A stretch of DNA of 64,000 bases from Fictibacillus sp. FJAT-27399 (GCF_001510655.1 NZ_LMVC01000002.1:205679-269678); one strand, 5' to 3'; shown: positions 45,012 through 52,493, numbered from the stretch's first letter. Numbers and translations: made by a program. Notes: a model not told the origin generated them from the sequence alone.

Positions 45012-45191
45012 GTGCCCGTGAACTGTAATCTTCAATCCGTCTGTGATCAGATGGAGAAAGTTAAGGAAAAGTTATATCAGTCATGCCGATCGGCAAACAG
45101 TTACTCAGACCCTGCCATCGTAAAAATCAGCCAAGAGCTTGATGAACTGATCACTCTTTATCAACGACAATTGAAACCAACCTATAAATAA
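45012..45191 (+). CDS. Spo0E-like aspartyl-phosphate phosphatase
   Basis: 59 residues: LQSVCDQMEKVKEKLYQSCR then SDPAIVKISQELDELITLYQ. The SQELD motif is the catalytic signature of Spo0E-family phosphatases, which remove phosphate from Spo0A~P. GTG 45012 follows AAGGAAAGG; GTG 45018 is an alternative. It is short enough to be missed by length filters. Confidence 0.8.
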   Translation: MPVNCNLQSVCDQMEKVKEKLYQSCRSANSYSDPAIVKISQELDELITLYQRQLKPTYK

Positions 45192-45195
45192 CAAA

Positions 45196-45226
45196 AGGAA
45201 GCAGCTTACCTATTAGCTGCTTCCTT
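45196..45226. terminator. Terminator between spo0E-like gene and serine hydrolase
   Basis: AAGGAAGCAGCT and AGCTGCTTCCTT arms. Confidence 0.8.
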
Positions 45227-46549
45227 ATATTTTGTATAATGAGTTTTTATTCCGTCCGTGTCCTCGTGGATTACCACGATTTCTTTGTTCTCCTCATTCA
45301 TCATCACTTTAACTTTTTCAGGTGTGAAGCTGGAGATGAATTCATAATCAGCATCAGTTTTAGATACAAGAAGTAACGGAATTGTATATGGAACTCCATA
45401 CCTTTTTGGAATGGTTAGGAGCCATGTCCTTCCATCCTGTTCAAGCGTTAAAGAGGCATCATTCGTTTTAGAAGAATACGTTCCTTGTGCAGTTGCAGAA
45501 ATCTCAGTCCCCCTAATTCGTTCTTCGTAAAATACAGGACTTCGTATTTCTTCATGCAGTATTATTTTTGCCAGGTCACGATTGATTTTTGTAACAGGGG
45601 TTAAATTAAAATTGCTCATGACGATCACCGTGATCTCTCCATTCAGGCTTTTCAGCATTTCAGCACAATATCCGTTCACATCACCAAAATGACAGGCGGC
45701 CGCAGTTTGGCCAATTTTATCAAAACCCCAGCCATATCCATAATTGCCTTCGCAGGGTGTGAGCATATTATTTAGCGACCTCTTATTCAATACCTCTCCG
45801 GAAAACAACGCTTCTGTCCACCTAAACAGATCTTCAGTAGTAGAATACATACCATATGCCCCAAGCGGAAAACTCATATCAATATAATCAGGATGCACAA
45901 AGTCTTTATTTACCGTATAACCTGATGCCAAATTTTGAACTATGGTTCTTCCGTCCAATACACCGGTGTTCTTAAGGCCAAACGGTTTTAGCAGATTTTC
46001 CTGAAGAAAATGGGCATAGGATTGTCCTGAAACCTTTTCTATAATTGCTGTCAGTAAAATGTAATTTGAGTTGCAATAACTGTATTGAGAACCAGGCTCA
46101 AATTCAAGAGGTTTGTCTTTGATTCTATGGATCAGTCCAGTAAGATCTGCGGGAAGCCTCATCTCTTTTGTCCAATAATCCTGCATGGAGGTAAAATCGG
46201 AAACTCCAGATGTGTTGGAAAGAAGCTGATGTATGGTCACTTGTTTAGCATAGGTGAGCCCCGCTATAAAAAGTGCCACGGTATCCTCGAGTTTCATTAA
46301 ACCTTGCTCCTCAAGCAAAAGGATAGCCGCTGCCGTAAAGTTTTTGGTCAGGGAAGCAATCGGAAAGCGGGTTTGAGGTGAATTCGGAATGTTGAACGTC
46401 CGGCTGGCCGAACCATATCCTTCATGAATCAAGATTTCTCCTTTATATGCTGCAAGCACAGAGCCATTAAAATAGCCTAATCGGTCATACGCCGTCATAT
46501 AATTTTTCAGTCTTGTTTTTAATGTTGTTTTGTTTATAAGCCGGGTCAT
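45206..46549 (-). CDS. Beta-lactamase/class C PBP-like serine hydrolase
   Basis: 447 residues. PIASLTKNFTAAAILLLEEQG has the SxxK nucleophile, QYSYCNSNYILL the YxN motif, and CHFGDVNGYC the HxG element. The C-terminus is a beta-rich extra domain. No signal peptide is visible, so it may be cytoplasmic or non-classically located. Likely an esterase or D-amino-peptidase; substrate unknown. ATG 46549 follows AGGAGGAATAGG. Confidence 0.85.
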   Translation of the reverse strand: MTRLINKTTLKTRLKNYMTAYDRLGYFNGSVLAAYKGEILIHEGYGSASRTFNIPNSPQTRFPIASLTKNFTAAAILLLEEQGLMKLEDTVALFIAGLTYAKQVTIHQLLSNTSGVSDFTSMQDYWTKEMRLPADLTGLIHRIKDKPLEFEPGSQYSYCNSNYILLTAIIEKVSGQSYAHFLQENLLKPFGLKNTGVLDGRTIVQNLASGYTVNKDFVHPDYIDMSFPLGAYGMYSTTEDLFRWTEALFSGEVLNKRSLNNMLTPCEGNYGYGWGFDKIGQTAAACHFGDVNGYCAEMLKSLNGEITVIVMSNFNLTPVTKINRDLAKIILHEEIRSPVFYEERIRGTEISATAQGTYSSKTNDASLTLEQDGRTWLLTIPKRYGVPYTIPLLLVSKTDADYEFISSFTPEKVKVMMNEENKEIVVIHEDTDGIKTHYTKYKEAANR

Positions 46550-46924
46550 ATCCTATTCCTCCTATATAAGAAGAAAACATTCTGCAAAAAGGAGAGCTTC
46601 TCCTTTATTGAACAGAAGGCGGCAAAAGAACAAGTCTTTTTCACCAAAAATTAGGGGTGATAGCTGGCGATTATAAGAGCCGGCTGATTTGTGAAACAAA
46701 TGAAGCGCCTGAAAAGCAGTTGGGAAAAAGCTGGCTTATACCCTTCTGCTTTTCAGATGGCGGTTCAATCACCCCCACTAAAACAACAACATGGATTAAC
46801 ATAGCTTATTTTTTAAAAATAATGTTAGAAGAAGCAGGAATTTTGTCAGAAATATCAAACAATAGTATAGAATAAGCAGTCTTCTTTTTTGAATATACTA
46901 GGGGAGAAGGAGGCGGATTCCATC
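46550..46924. other. Intergenic stretch with one weak open frame
   Basis: 375 bases. A 72-codon frame (GTG 46657 to 46875) has a TTAGGG upstream but no recognisable motif and a composition that does not look strongly coding. I do not call it as a gene. Confidence 0.4.
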
Positions 46925-47074
46925 ATGGACTTTGTGAACGAAGAAAACCAGCAAGGAGATCAACGGGCTATGCAGTCCGAGCATTGCATGGTTTGCAACA
47001 ATGAGCTTTCCAGCTGGGAAGAAAAACAAATAGCCGTTTGCGACCATTGTGTCAGCAAAGCCATTGGCGATTAG
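46925..47074 (+). CDS. Small zinc-ribbon-like protein (49 aa)
   Basis: MDFVNEENQQGDQRAMQ then HCMVCNNELSSWEEKQIAVCDHC. Two CxxC pairs 14 residues apart are typical of a zinc ribbon. ATG 46925 follows GAGAAGGAGG. A weak hairpin with T-rich tail (47073-47100) follows. Family not recognised. Confidence 0.6.
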   Translation: MDFVNEENQQGDQRAMQSEHCMVCNNELSSWEEKQIAVCDHCVSKAIGD

Positions 47075-47164
47075 CGTTCCTACTCGGAATGCTTTTTCTT
47101 TTGGAATCAGATCCTCCATTTCTTCACACACTATATAGGAATTTAAAAGGAGGAACGATACCAG

Positions 47165-47317
47165 ATGGCTAAAAGAAAACATTCCAAAGATGCTGCCGCC
47201 AAGAACAATCAAACCCCGACAGAAAGCATGACAGACGTAGAGTTCTCTGACGATACGTTCGCAGATGATATTCCAAAGCGCGATACAAAGAGCCCGAAAT
47301 CAAAAGGCGAAGCATAA
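47165..47317 (+). CDS. Small hydrophilic protein (50 aa)
   Basis: MAKRKHSKDAAAKNNQTPTE, then an acidic middle (DVEFSDDTFADDIP) and basic end (KSPKSKGEA). ATG 47165 follows an excellent AAAAGGAGGAACG. The pattern is like small spore-associated proteins, but no family is recognised. Closed by a strong terminator. Confidence 0.6.
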   Translation: MAKRKHSKDAAAKNNQTPTESMTDVEFSDDTFADDIPKRDTKSPKSKGEA

Positions 47318-47390
47318 AAAGGAGACCCTAGCCTGATCTTCCCCCAATTTTATAGGGGTGAAGTTAAGATCAGACCGGGTCTCCTTTTTT
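47316..47390. terminator. Long bidirectional terminator
   Basis: AAAAAGGAGACCC and GGGTCTCCTTTTT arms, with an inner complementary pair CTGATCTT / AAGATCAG. It separates the small protein gene and capA-like gene. Confidence 0.85.
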
Positions 47391-47392
47391 CA

Positions 47393-48562
47393 TTAAAATG
47401 AAAACTGCAGTTCAGGCACATATTGGTTCATATGTTTTTTTATTTCACGATACTGTTTTTTCTGCGTTTTTACGTCCCTCATCGGATGAACATGCCATGA
47501 TCGGTCAACCCAGGTTGGGAGAAATGCAGGGTTTTCAAGCTCAATTTTAACGTTATTCCCCTTTTGAATCTTCTTCACCCTAATATCCATCATACCCCCT
47601 ATGTTTTTATACGGGCCTGTCTGTCCAGAAAAGAAGTTGCCAAGAGAATATGCTGCGAAAGCCCGCTCTCCGTTCTTTTTCTTTATCCAGGAAACCGGCT
47701 GAAGTACATGAGGATGATGCCCTATGATGATATCTGCTCCTGAATCTGCTGCCATCTGGACAAGTTCTTTTTGTGTCTCATTTGGCATCCGCTCGTATTC
47801 GTTCCCAAAGTGGAGACTGATCACCACAACATCAGAAATTTTTTCTGCTTGATGGAGGTCCGCTTTCATCTTCTTCACATCGATCAGGTTAACAAGATAC
47901 GGTTTGCCCTTAGGTACAGGGATGCCGTTCGTTCCAAAGGTATAGCTCAAAAAAGAAAAGGTGATCTGATTTCGCTTCAGAATACGGATGATCCTTTGAT
48001 CCTTGGACGATTGAAAAGCACCTGTATACGGCATGCCAATCTCATTCCAATGGTTGATCGCGCTTAAAATGGCTTTCTCTCCTCGATCCAGCGTATGGTT
48101 ATTCGCAATCGTGACCAGATCCACACCGTTCTTCTTCAGCGCATCCCCGACTTCCTGAGGCGAATTGAAGGAAGGATAGGAGGATAATCCGAGCTTTTCC
48201 CCGCCAATCATCGTCTCCTGATTGGCCACCGTAATATCCGGCTTTTCCAAATAGGGGTTTACCTCTTTCAGCATCGGATTAAAGTCATAGGACCCGTCAC
48301 GTTTTTTCGCTTTATTGTATACCCGGTCATGAATAAGAACATCCCCGACAGCGCCGATCGTAGCTGTGTGGACGGTTTCTTGAGGTTCCGTCTTTTTTGG
48401 CGGTGGTTTAACCGTCTTTTTTTTATCGGTGTCCTTTTTAATCTGTTCACTGCTTGCAGGCTCCTGGCGGGTTTTCTCGGCTGTTTTATTACTGAGTACA
48501 GGAATAAGAGCAAGAAGCAAGATCACAACAACAACACTTGTAATAATTATCATTTTTTTCAT
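47393..48562 (-). CDS. CapA-family (poly-gamma-glutamate-type) surface metallophosphatase-fold protein
   Basis: 389 residues. An N-terminal membrane anchor (MIIITSVVVVILLLALIPVL) and a Lys/Pro/Thr-rich stalk precede the CapA domain: GAVGDVLIHDRVY, VTIANNHTLDRGEKA, VISLHFGNEYERMP and IIGHHPHVLQP. Related PgsA/CapA proteins act in capsule or poly-gamma-glutamate export. It is divergent from sipW and shares an intergenic region that carries SinR-type operators. ATG 48562 follows AGGAGGAAAACG. Confidence 0.85.
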   Translation of the reverse strand: MKKMIIITSVVVVILLLALIPVLSNKTAEKTRQEPASSEQIKKDTDKKKTVKPPPKKTEPQETVHTATIGAVGDVLIHDRVYNKAKKRDGSYDFNPMLKEVNPYLEKPDITVANQETMIGGEKLGLSSYPSFNSPQEVGDALKKNGVDLVTIANNHTLDRGEKAILSAINHWNEIGMPYTGAFQSSKDQRIIRILKRNQITFSFLSYTFGTNGIPVPKGKPYLVNLIDVKKMKADLHQAEKISDVVVISLHFGNEYERMPNETQKELVQMAADSGADIIIGHHPHVLQPVSWIKKKNGERAFAAYSLGNFFSGQTGPYKNIGGMMDIRVKKIQKGNNVKIELENPAFLPTWVDRSWHVHPMRDVKTQKKQYREIKKHMNQYVPELQFSF

Positions 48563-48629
48563 AGTAAGCGTTTTCCTCCTACTTCTATACTATGCGATTG
48601 AGGCGGGAATTCAAGCAAAAAATCAGAAT

Positions 48630-48658
48630 GTTCTTTAAAACGAATGAAATTGTTCGTT
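48630..48658 (+). promoter_or_regulatory. SinR-type half-sites near capA-like gene
   Basis: GTTCTTT (48630-48636) and GTTCGTT (48652-48658) resemble the GTTCTYT SinR box. They lie 68-96 bp upstream of the capA-like start. Confidence 0.45.
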
Positions 48659-48714
48659 AAAAAATAATGAAAAAATACGATATTTAGCGATTTAGAGAGA
48701 TAAGCAGGATAAAA

Positions 48715-48730
48715 GTTCGTTAAAAAGAAC
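48715..48730. promoter_or_regulatory. SinR-type palindromic operator 1
   Basis: GTTCGTTAAAAAGAAC: left box GTTCGTT, right box AAAGAAC (inverse of GTTCTTT), 2-bp gap. It sits just upstream of the predicted sipW promoter. Confidence 0.65.
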
Positions 48731-48751
48731 AAATTTAACCAATTTTGGAAG

Positions 48752-48780
48752 TTTTCCGAATAGGCATATCGTTCTATACT
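48752..48780 (+). promoter_or_regulatory. Predicted sipW promoter
   Basis: TTTTCC (-35, weak), exact 17-bp spacer, TATACT (-10). It is bracketed by the two identical SinR-type operators, as expected for a repressed promoter. Confidence 0.5.
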
Positions 48781-48791
48781 AAACACAAGTT

Positions 48792-48807
48792 GTTCGTTAA
48801 AAAGAAC
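48792..48807. promoter_or_regulatory. SinR-type palindromic operator 2
   Basis: GTTCGTTAAAAAGAAC, identical in all 16 bp to operator 1 and 77 bp downstream of it. It covers the region just after the predicted transcription start. Confidence 0.65.
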
Positions 48808-48871
48808 TATTTTATTTTAAGAAAATAATTTAAATGCGCGCATCATCGTGCAAATTGGAAAGGGGCTTTTG

Positions 48872-49435
48872 ATGTTTAAAGTGGTTTCTCGCTGGATCGG
48901 CAATACGTTTTTACTATTGCTTGCAACGTTATTTCTTTCATCCATTCTTCTAAGCTATCAATCTCACAAACACCCTGGACAAATACCGAGTATTTTCGGT
49001 TATAAGATTATGACGGTTTTATCCGGAAGCATGAGGCCAATGTTGCAGCCAGGTGATATTGTGATTGACCGTGACCCTGACTTAGCAAAATTCAAAGTGG
49101 ATCAAATTATTACGTATAAGCGTGAAGATAAATTCATTACCCACCGAGTCATTGATTTAGTGAAGAAGAATGGCGTCGTCTATTACAAGACAAAGGGAGA
49201 TGCCAACAACGTGGAGGATAACAAGCTGGTTGCTCCGCAGCAAGTGGTTGGTGATTATGCCTTTCATATTCCAAATGCAGGATTCTTCTTGGAGTTCGCT
49301 CGTGGAAAACTCGGCATTCTATTATTTATTATCCTGCCGGCTATCTTGATTGTCTTGAGTGAAGTATTTAAAGACAAGCGGCCAAAGAAGAAGGGAAGAA
49401 AAGATCGACCATATCCTCAAGAAGATATTGTCTGA
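48872..49435 (+). CDS. sipW: ER-type signal peptidase SipW
   Basis: 187 residues. N-terminal TM (IGNTFLLLLATLFLSSILL), catalytic Ser in TVLSGSMRPMLQPGDIV, the His of the ER-type dyad in KFITHRVI, GDANN, and a C-terminal TM (LGILLFIILPAILIVLSEVF). SipW processes matrix proteins of the TasA/CalY kind. ATG 48872 follows AAAGGGG. It is first in a four-gene set with two TasA-like proteins. Confidence 0.92.
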   Translation: MFKVVSRWIGNTFLLLLATLFLSSILLSYQSHKHPGQIPSIFGYKIMTVLSGSMRPMLQPGDIVIDRDPDLAKFKVDQIITYKREDKFITHRVIDLVKKNGVVYYKTKGDANNVEDNKLVAPQQVVGDYAFHIPNAGFFLEFARGKLGILLFIILPAILIVLSEVFKDKRPKKKGRKDRPYPQEDIV

Positions 49436-49558
49436 TCTGGGTGACCATTTTAGGGGGTGATGTCAATTACATAATAGGGGTTAGGGGATCGCACGCATAC
49501 TTACGGAATTATCTGTTGAAGCTTTACCAAAAAAACTAATGAAATGGGGAAAATTAAA

Positions 49559-50083
49559 ATGAACAAGACTAAAAAGGTATTACTTGGAACAATGTTAGCT
49601 GGAGCTGTAACTATAGGAGCTGGATTCGGATCTGGAACATTCTCTGACTTTACTTCTACTGCAAAAAGTGAAAACAACAAAATTGAAACTGGAAACCTTG
49701 CTCTTGAGTCCAGCGGCACGCTATTCTCCGCTACAAAGAAAGCGCCTGGATATACAGAAACAAAGGATTACACCATCCACAATGCAGGTTCTCTAACAGC
49801 AAAGGATCTTTCTGCTGATGTAACCGTTTCTGTTACGAAAGATGGAGTAGCTGTGACTGATCTAACTGCTTTTCCTGAATTCAAAGTGACTATAGATGGT
49901 CAACCAAAAACGCTTGATCAATTAGAATCATACATCGAAAGCAAAGTGAATGGCCAAAGCCTAAACGCTAACGACACTTATACTCTTCCAGTAAAAGTTG
50001 AACTTACTCATGCAGCAGATAACACTTACCAAAACCTAAGTGTTAATGTAAGCGTAGCGGTTTCTGCAAAAGCTTACGAATAA
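49559..50083 (+). CDS. TasA/CalY (camelysin)-family matrix protein 1
   Basis: 174 residues. The N-terminal KVLLGTMLAGAVTIGAGFGS signal leads to GTFSDFTSTAKSENNKIETG, the conserved start of mature TasA/CalY proteins (M73 family). The mature part is Ser/Thr/Ala/Val-rich beta structure, expected to form extracellular fibres. It is shorter than B. subtilis TasA and nearer CalY length. ATG 49559 is chosen for the GGGGAAAA spacing. A strong terminator follows, so it may be made in excess over the next gene. Confidence 0.85.
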   Translation: MNKTKKVLLGTMLAGAVTIGAGFGSGTFSDFTSTAKSENNKIETGNLALESSGTLFSATKKAPGYTETKDYTIHNAGSLTAKDLSADVTVSVTKDGVAVTDLTAFPEFKVTIDGQPKTLDQLESYIESKVNGQSLNANDTYTLPVKVELTHAADNTYQNLSVNVSVAVSAKAYE

Positions 50084-50100
50084 GAGTAAATCACAGTTGA

Positions 50101-50133
50101 AGGACAGGATGATCATTCGTCCTGTCCTTTTTA
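50101..50133 (+). terminator. Internal terminator between the two TasA-like genes
   Basis: AGGACAGGA and TCCTGTCCT perfect arms, 10-nt loop, then TTTTTA. The next ribosome site (AAGGAGGAG) begins 7 bp later. Confidence 0.85.
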
Positions 50134-50147
50134 TATAAGGAGGAGCT

Positions 50148-50750
50148 ATGAAAAAGCTTGCTGGAACAATCCTTGCTGTAGGCATCGCCGCTACCGCACT
50201 CACGACCGGCACGTTCTCTGATTTTACATCGACAACAGAGACTCATGCCAAAGTGGACACTGGTACTGTAATGATTGAATTGAATCAACAATACCCGGAT
50301 CCTATGTTCTTTACGAATACAGGTGAAGGCTTTCCTGACGAGTGGGCGGATGGCTATTGGCAGCCAGGAAAGCAATCAGAAACGAAGTCTATGATCATTC
50401 GTAATACAGGATCATTACCTGTTTCATTGAAGACGTTATCGGCTACAGTTCGAGATACCAATATGGATGCTGCTACTAAAGCAAAATTTGCGGGCTGGCT
50501 TCAAGTAAAGATCACAAGTGGACTTCCTGGTGGTCAACCTGTGTTTGATGGAACAATGGCACAGCTTCTTTCTGGAGAGCAATCCATGACAAAGACGTTA
50601 AACCTGCAGCCATACGATGCGAGGTTGAATCACACTTTATATCAAACGCCATTTTATGTTCAGATTAAAATGAGCAGGGATGCCAATAACGACATCATGG
50701 GTAAATATTTAAAATTCGATCTGAACGTTCATTCTGTTCAAAAAGATTAA
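50148..50750 (+). CDS. TasA/CalY-family matrix protein 2
   Basis: 200 residues. Signal MKKLAGTILAVGIAATALTT, then GTFSDFTSTTETHAKVDTG as in protein 1. The mature domain differs: it has an aromatic PDPMFFTNTGEGFPDEWADG stretch, then IIRNTGSLPVSLKTLSATV. Likely a second SipW substrate, perhaps a minor fibre component or adaptor. ATG 50148 follows AAGGAGGAG. Gene order here is sipW, calY-like 1, calY-like 2, Lys/Glu-rich protein, without tapA. Confidence 0.85.
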   Translation: MKKLAGTILAVGIAATALTTGTFSDFTSTTETHAKVDTGTVMIELNQQYPDPMFFTNTGEGFPDEWADGYWQPGKQSETKSMIIRNTGSLPVSLKTLSATVRDTNMDAATKAKFAGWLQVKITSGLPGGQPVFDGTMAQLLSGEQSMTKTLNLQPYDARLNHTLYQTPFYVQIKMSRDANNDIMGKYLKFDLNVHSVQKD

Positions 50751-50775
50751 TCTTTAATTCCTTGGAGTGTTAACG

Positions 50776-51261
50776 ATGAAAAGATGTTATTTGCTCATCA
50801 TGATCTTTGGGTTTGTCGGCATGTGTCTTGGTTCAAATGGAACATTCGGTGATTATTCAGCTACGACTAGCACAACTTTGCTTCATGTTGAGTTCAAGTG
50901 TACACCACATGACAATAGCAATCATGATGACGAAGAAAATAACAATCGTGATCATGACAAATGCGAAAAGGAAGAAAAGCCACCCAAGAATGATGATAAA
51001 AAAGTGGAAGACAAGAAGGCTGTGAAAGAAGAGAAAGTGGATGACCAGAAGGATAAAGGAAGCAATTCACCTTCTGAAGACACTGAATCAACAAAAGAGC
51101 CCGCCAACAAAAAACAGGCACAGTCAAAATTAGTTAATGACGCACCAAAAGAGGCTAAAAAAGAAAAAATTATAAAAGAAAAAACTATAAAAGAAAAAAC
51201 TATAAAAGAAAAAACTATAAAAGAAAAAACTACTACTGATTCGACATCTACAGAAGAATAA
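50776..51261 (+). CDS. Secreted Lys/Glu/Asp-rich low-complexity protein with KEKTI repeats
   Basis: 161 residues. Signal-like CYLLIMIFGFVGMCLG, then GTFGDYSATTSTTLLHVEF, the TasA/CalY cleavage-region motif, indicating a third SipW substrate. The rest is highly charged and probably disordered: an Asp/Asn/His patch, then Lys/Glu-rich sequence ending with five 5-residue units (KEKII, KEKTI x3, KEKTT). No family recognised. It could take the place of TapA as an accessory matrix protein (inference). ATG 50776 follows TTGGAG. Confidence 0.7.
   Translation: MKRCYLLIMIFGFVGMCLGSNGTFGDYSATTSTTLLHVEFKCTPHDNSNHDDEENNNRDHDKCEKEEKPPKNDDKKVEDKKAVKEEKVDDQKDKGSNSPSEDTESTKEPANKKQAQSKLVNDAPKEAKKEKIIKEKTIKEKTIKEKTIKEKTTTDSTSTEE
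51160..51234 (+). repeat. Five tandem 15-bp units within the Lys/Glu-rich gene
   Basis: AAAGAAAAAACTATA repeated five times in frame, with base changes in units 1 (ATTATA end) and 5 (ACTACT end). Copy-number change would add or remove 5 residues without frameshift. Confidence 0.85.
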
Positions 51262-51318
51262 CTTGAAGTTTCAAGTAATAAAAATCACTGTTTCTTTGCA
51301 TGATAGTTTAATCTTTTT

Positions 51319-51357
51319 TATATGAGAGGGCAGGTAATTACTTGCTCTTTCATATAC
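51319..51357 (+). terminator. Hairpin after the matrix operon
   Basis: TATATGAGAGGGCAGGTA pairs (with G-U) to TACTTGCTCTTTCATATA. No pure T-run, so termination is likely but not certain. Confidence 0.5.
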
Positions 51358-51463
51358 GTAATTTCAGAAATTTAAATAATATCTTCCATACATACTTATG
51401 AATTTTGGAAATTCAACGGTCTTTAGAAACTTTATTAAAAGTGAATTGAAAAAGTAGGTAAAA

Positions 51464-51799
51464 GTGACTAAGAAAATAGGGAAGCGAATAAAATTATTTA
51501 GGATTGAGAAGGGCTACACTGTAACAAAACTTGCAGATATAGCCGGGATCTCCAAAGGATACTTGAGCAGCATTGAAAATCATAAAAATAACCCGTCCGC
51601 ACATATGGTTAAAAAGCTGGCGAAAGCCCTGGAGGTGCCAGTGGAAAAAGTGATTAATCATGAAGTGGCTGCATTGGACCAAGATTGGGTCCAACTTTTC
51701 CTGCAAGCTAAAGAAATGGGAATCAACCTAGAGGAAATCCGTACGTTTATACGGTATGAAAGCTGGAAACAGCAGACAAAGGATGATGAAGCTAAATGA
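51464..51799 (+). CDS. SinR-like regulator with SinI-like C-terminal segment
   Basis: 111 residues. XRE-type HTH (IGKRIKLFRIEKGYTVTKLADIAGISKGYLSSIENHKNNPSAHMVKKLAKAL) followed by LDQDWVQLFLQAKEMGINLEEIRTFI, which closely resembles SinI/SinR interaction helices. This combination is that of SinR and SlrR. It may form heteromers with the SinR encoded 0.3 kb away. The start is GTG 51464 after AAGTAGG. Its last codon overlaps the next gene. Confidence 0.85.
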   Translation: MTKKIGKRIKLFRIEKGYTVTKLADIAGISKGYLSSIENHKNNPSAHMVKKLAKALEVPVEKVINHEVAALDQDWVQLFLQAKEMGINLEEIRTFIRYESWKQQTKDDEAK

Positions 51800-52035
51800 T
51801 TCGCCTTGGCAATGGAGTCTATTTATGTGAAGCAGCGGGGAATAAAGTAAAGGTCGTGTACATGGGCCGCAACATCTGTGAAATTTTTATTAATGATGAG
51901 CTAATAGGAAGAGCACCTTTTGATTATGTAAAAAAACAAATTCTGAAGTGGGAGAAGAGAGAACCTCTATCCACTGCCTATATCGGACATTATCAATTTA
52001 AAGAACTTGTTCCGATCATCGATATTTCAGTATGA
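51796..52035 (+). CDS. Hypothetical protein coupled to the SinR-like gene
   Basis: 79 residues beginning at an ATGA overlap with the SinR-like stop, so coupled translation is expected. MIRLGNGVYLCEAAGNKVKV and YMGRNICEIFINDELIGRAPF suggest a small beta-barrel domain; FDYVKKQILKWEKREP is helical. No recognised family. Its tight coupling to a matrix regulator makes it a candidate modulator (inference). Confidence 0.65.
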   Translation: MIRLGNGVYLCEAAGNKVKVVYMGRNICEIFINDELIGRAPFDYVKKQILKWEKREPLSTAYIGHYQFKELVPIIDISV

Positions 52036-52066
52036 AAAAACCGGCACCGCTAAAGAGTGCCGGTTT
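52036..52066. terminator. Terminator between convergent gene and sinR
   Basis: AAAACCGGCAC and GTGCCGGTTT arms. It overlaps the sinR stop codon. Confidence 0.8.
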
Positions 52067-52394
52067 AGCTTTGATTTTTATTTTTCCATTTGTTGAATTC
52101 AAGAAATTCTTTAAACTGGTCTTTGCTGACACCAGACTCCATAGCTTCCTTTACGAGCTCTGCCCATTCATAATCCAGCTCCGCCTCATTGACCTCAGCT
52201 TTTTCATTCAGCAATTTTTCAACAGGAATATCCAGGACGGCTGCCAGCTTTTCAAGCAGCTGTACAGAAGGATTGGTTTGTATATTTCGCTCAAGGGAGC
52301 TGAGATAGGATTTGGCGATACCTGCTCGTTCTGCTAGTGCGGAAAGAGATAGACCTTTTTCTTTGCGATATTTTTTTACAAGTTCACCAATCAC
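52065..52394 (-). CDS. sinR: Biofilm master repressor SinR
   Basis: 109 residues. N-terminal HTH IGELVKKYRKEKGLSLSALAERAGIAKSYLSSLERNIQTNPSVQLLEKLAAVLDIPVEKLL is strongly SinR-like, and the C-terminal LDYEWAELVKEAMESGVSKDQFKEFLEFNKWK is the SinI-binding/tetramerisation region. It represses matrix genes by binding GTTCTYT boxes, of which matching sites lie upstream of sipW. ATG 52394 is preceded by an AAAGAGGGAT site. Confidence 0.93.
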   Translation of the reverse strand: MIGELVKKYRKEKGLSLSALAERAGIAKSYLSSLERNIQTNPSVQLLEKLAAVLDIPVEKLLNEKAEVNEAELDYEWAELVKEAMESGVSKDQFKEFLEFNKWKNKNQS

Positions 52395-52466
52395 GTTAAT
52401 CCCTCTTTTTTACTACAAATTTTGCTTCTATTATACATTTAGGGACGATAGGCTGTAAATAGACCA

Positions 52467-52493
52467 AAAGCGACATCAGATCGATGTCGCTTT
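52467..52493 (-). terminator. Hairpin overlapping the 3' end of sinI
   Basis: AAAGCGACATC and GATGTCGCTTT perfect arms around the sinI stop codon. The T-run on the minus strand is short (CTTTT), so partial termination between sinI and sinR is plausible. Confidence 0.55.

Noticed and set aside
46657..46875. 72-codon open frame after the serine hydrolase
   Set aside because: No family resemblance and poor coding character; reported only as an intergenic note.
46898..47212. 104-codon minus-strand open frame
   Set aside because: Overlaps two plus-strand small genes that have strong ribosome sites; its own start has none.
51160..51234. Possible CRISPR-like direct repeats
   Set aside because: The 15-bp units are contiguous, without spacers, and lie in frame inside a gene. 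No CRISPR array is seen anywhere in the window.
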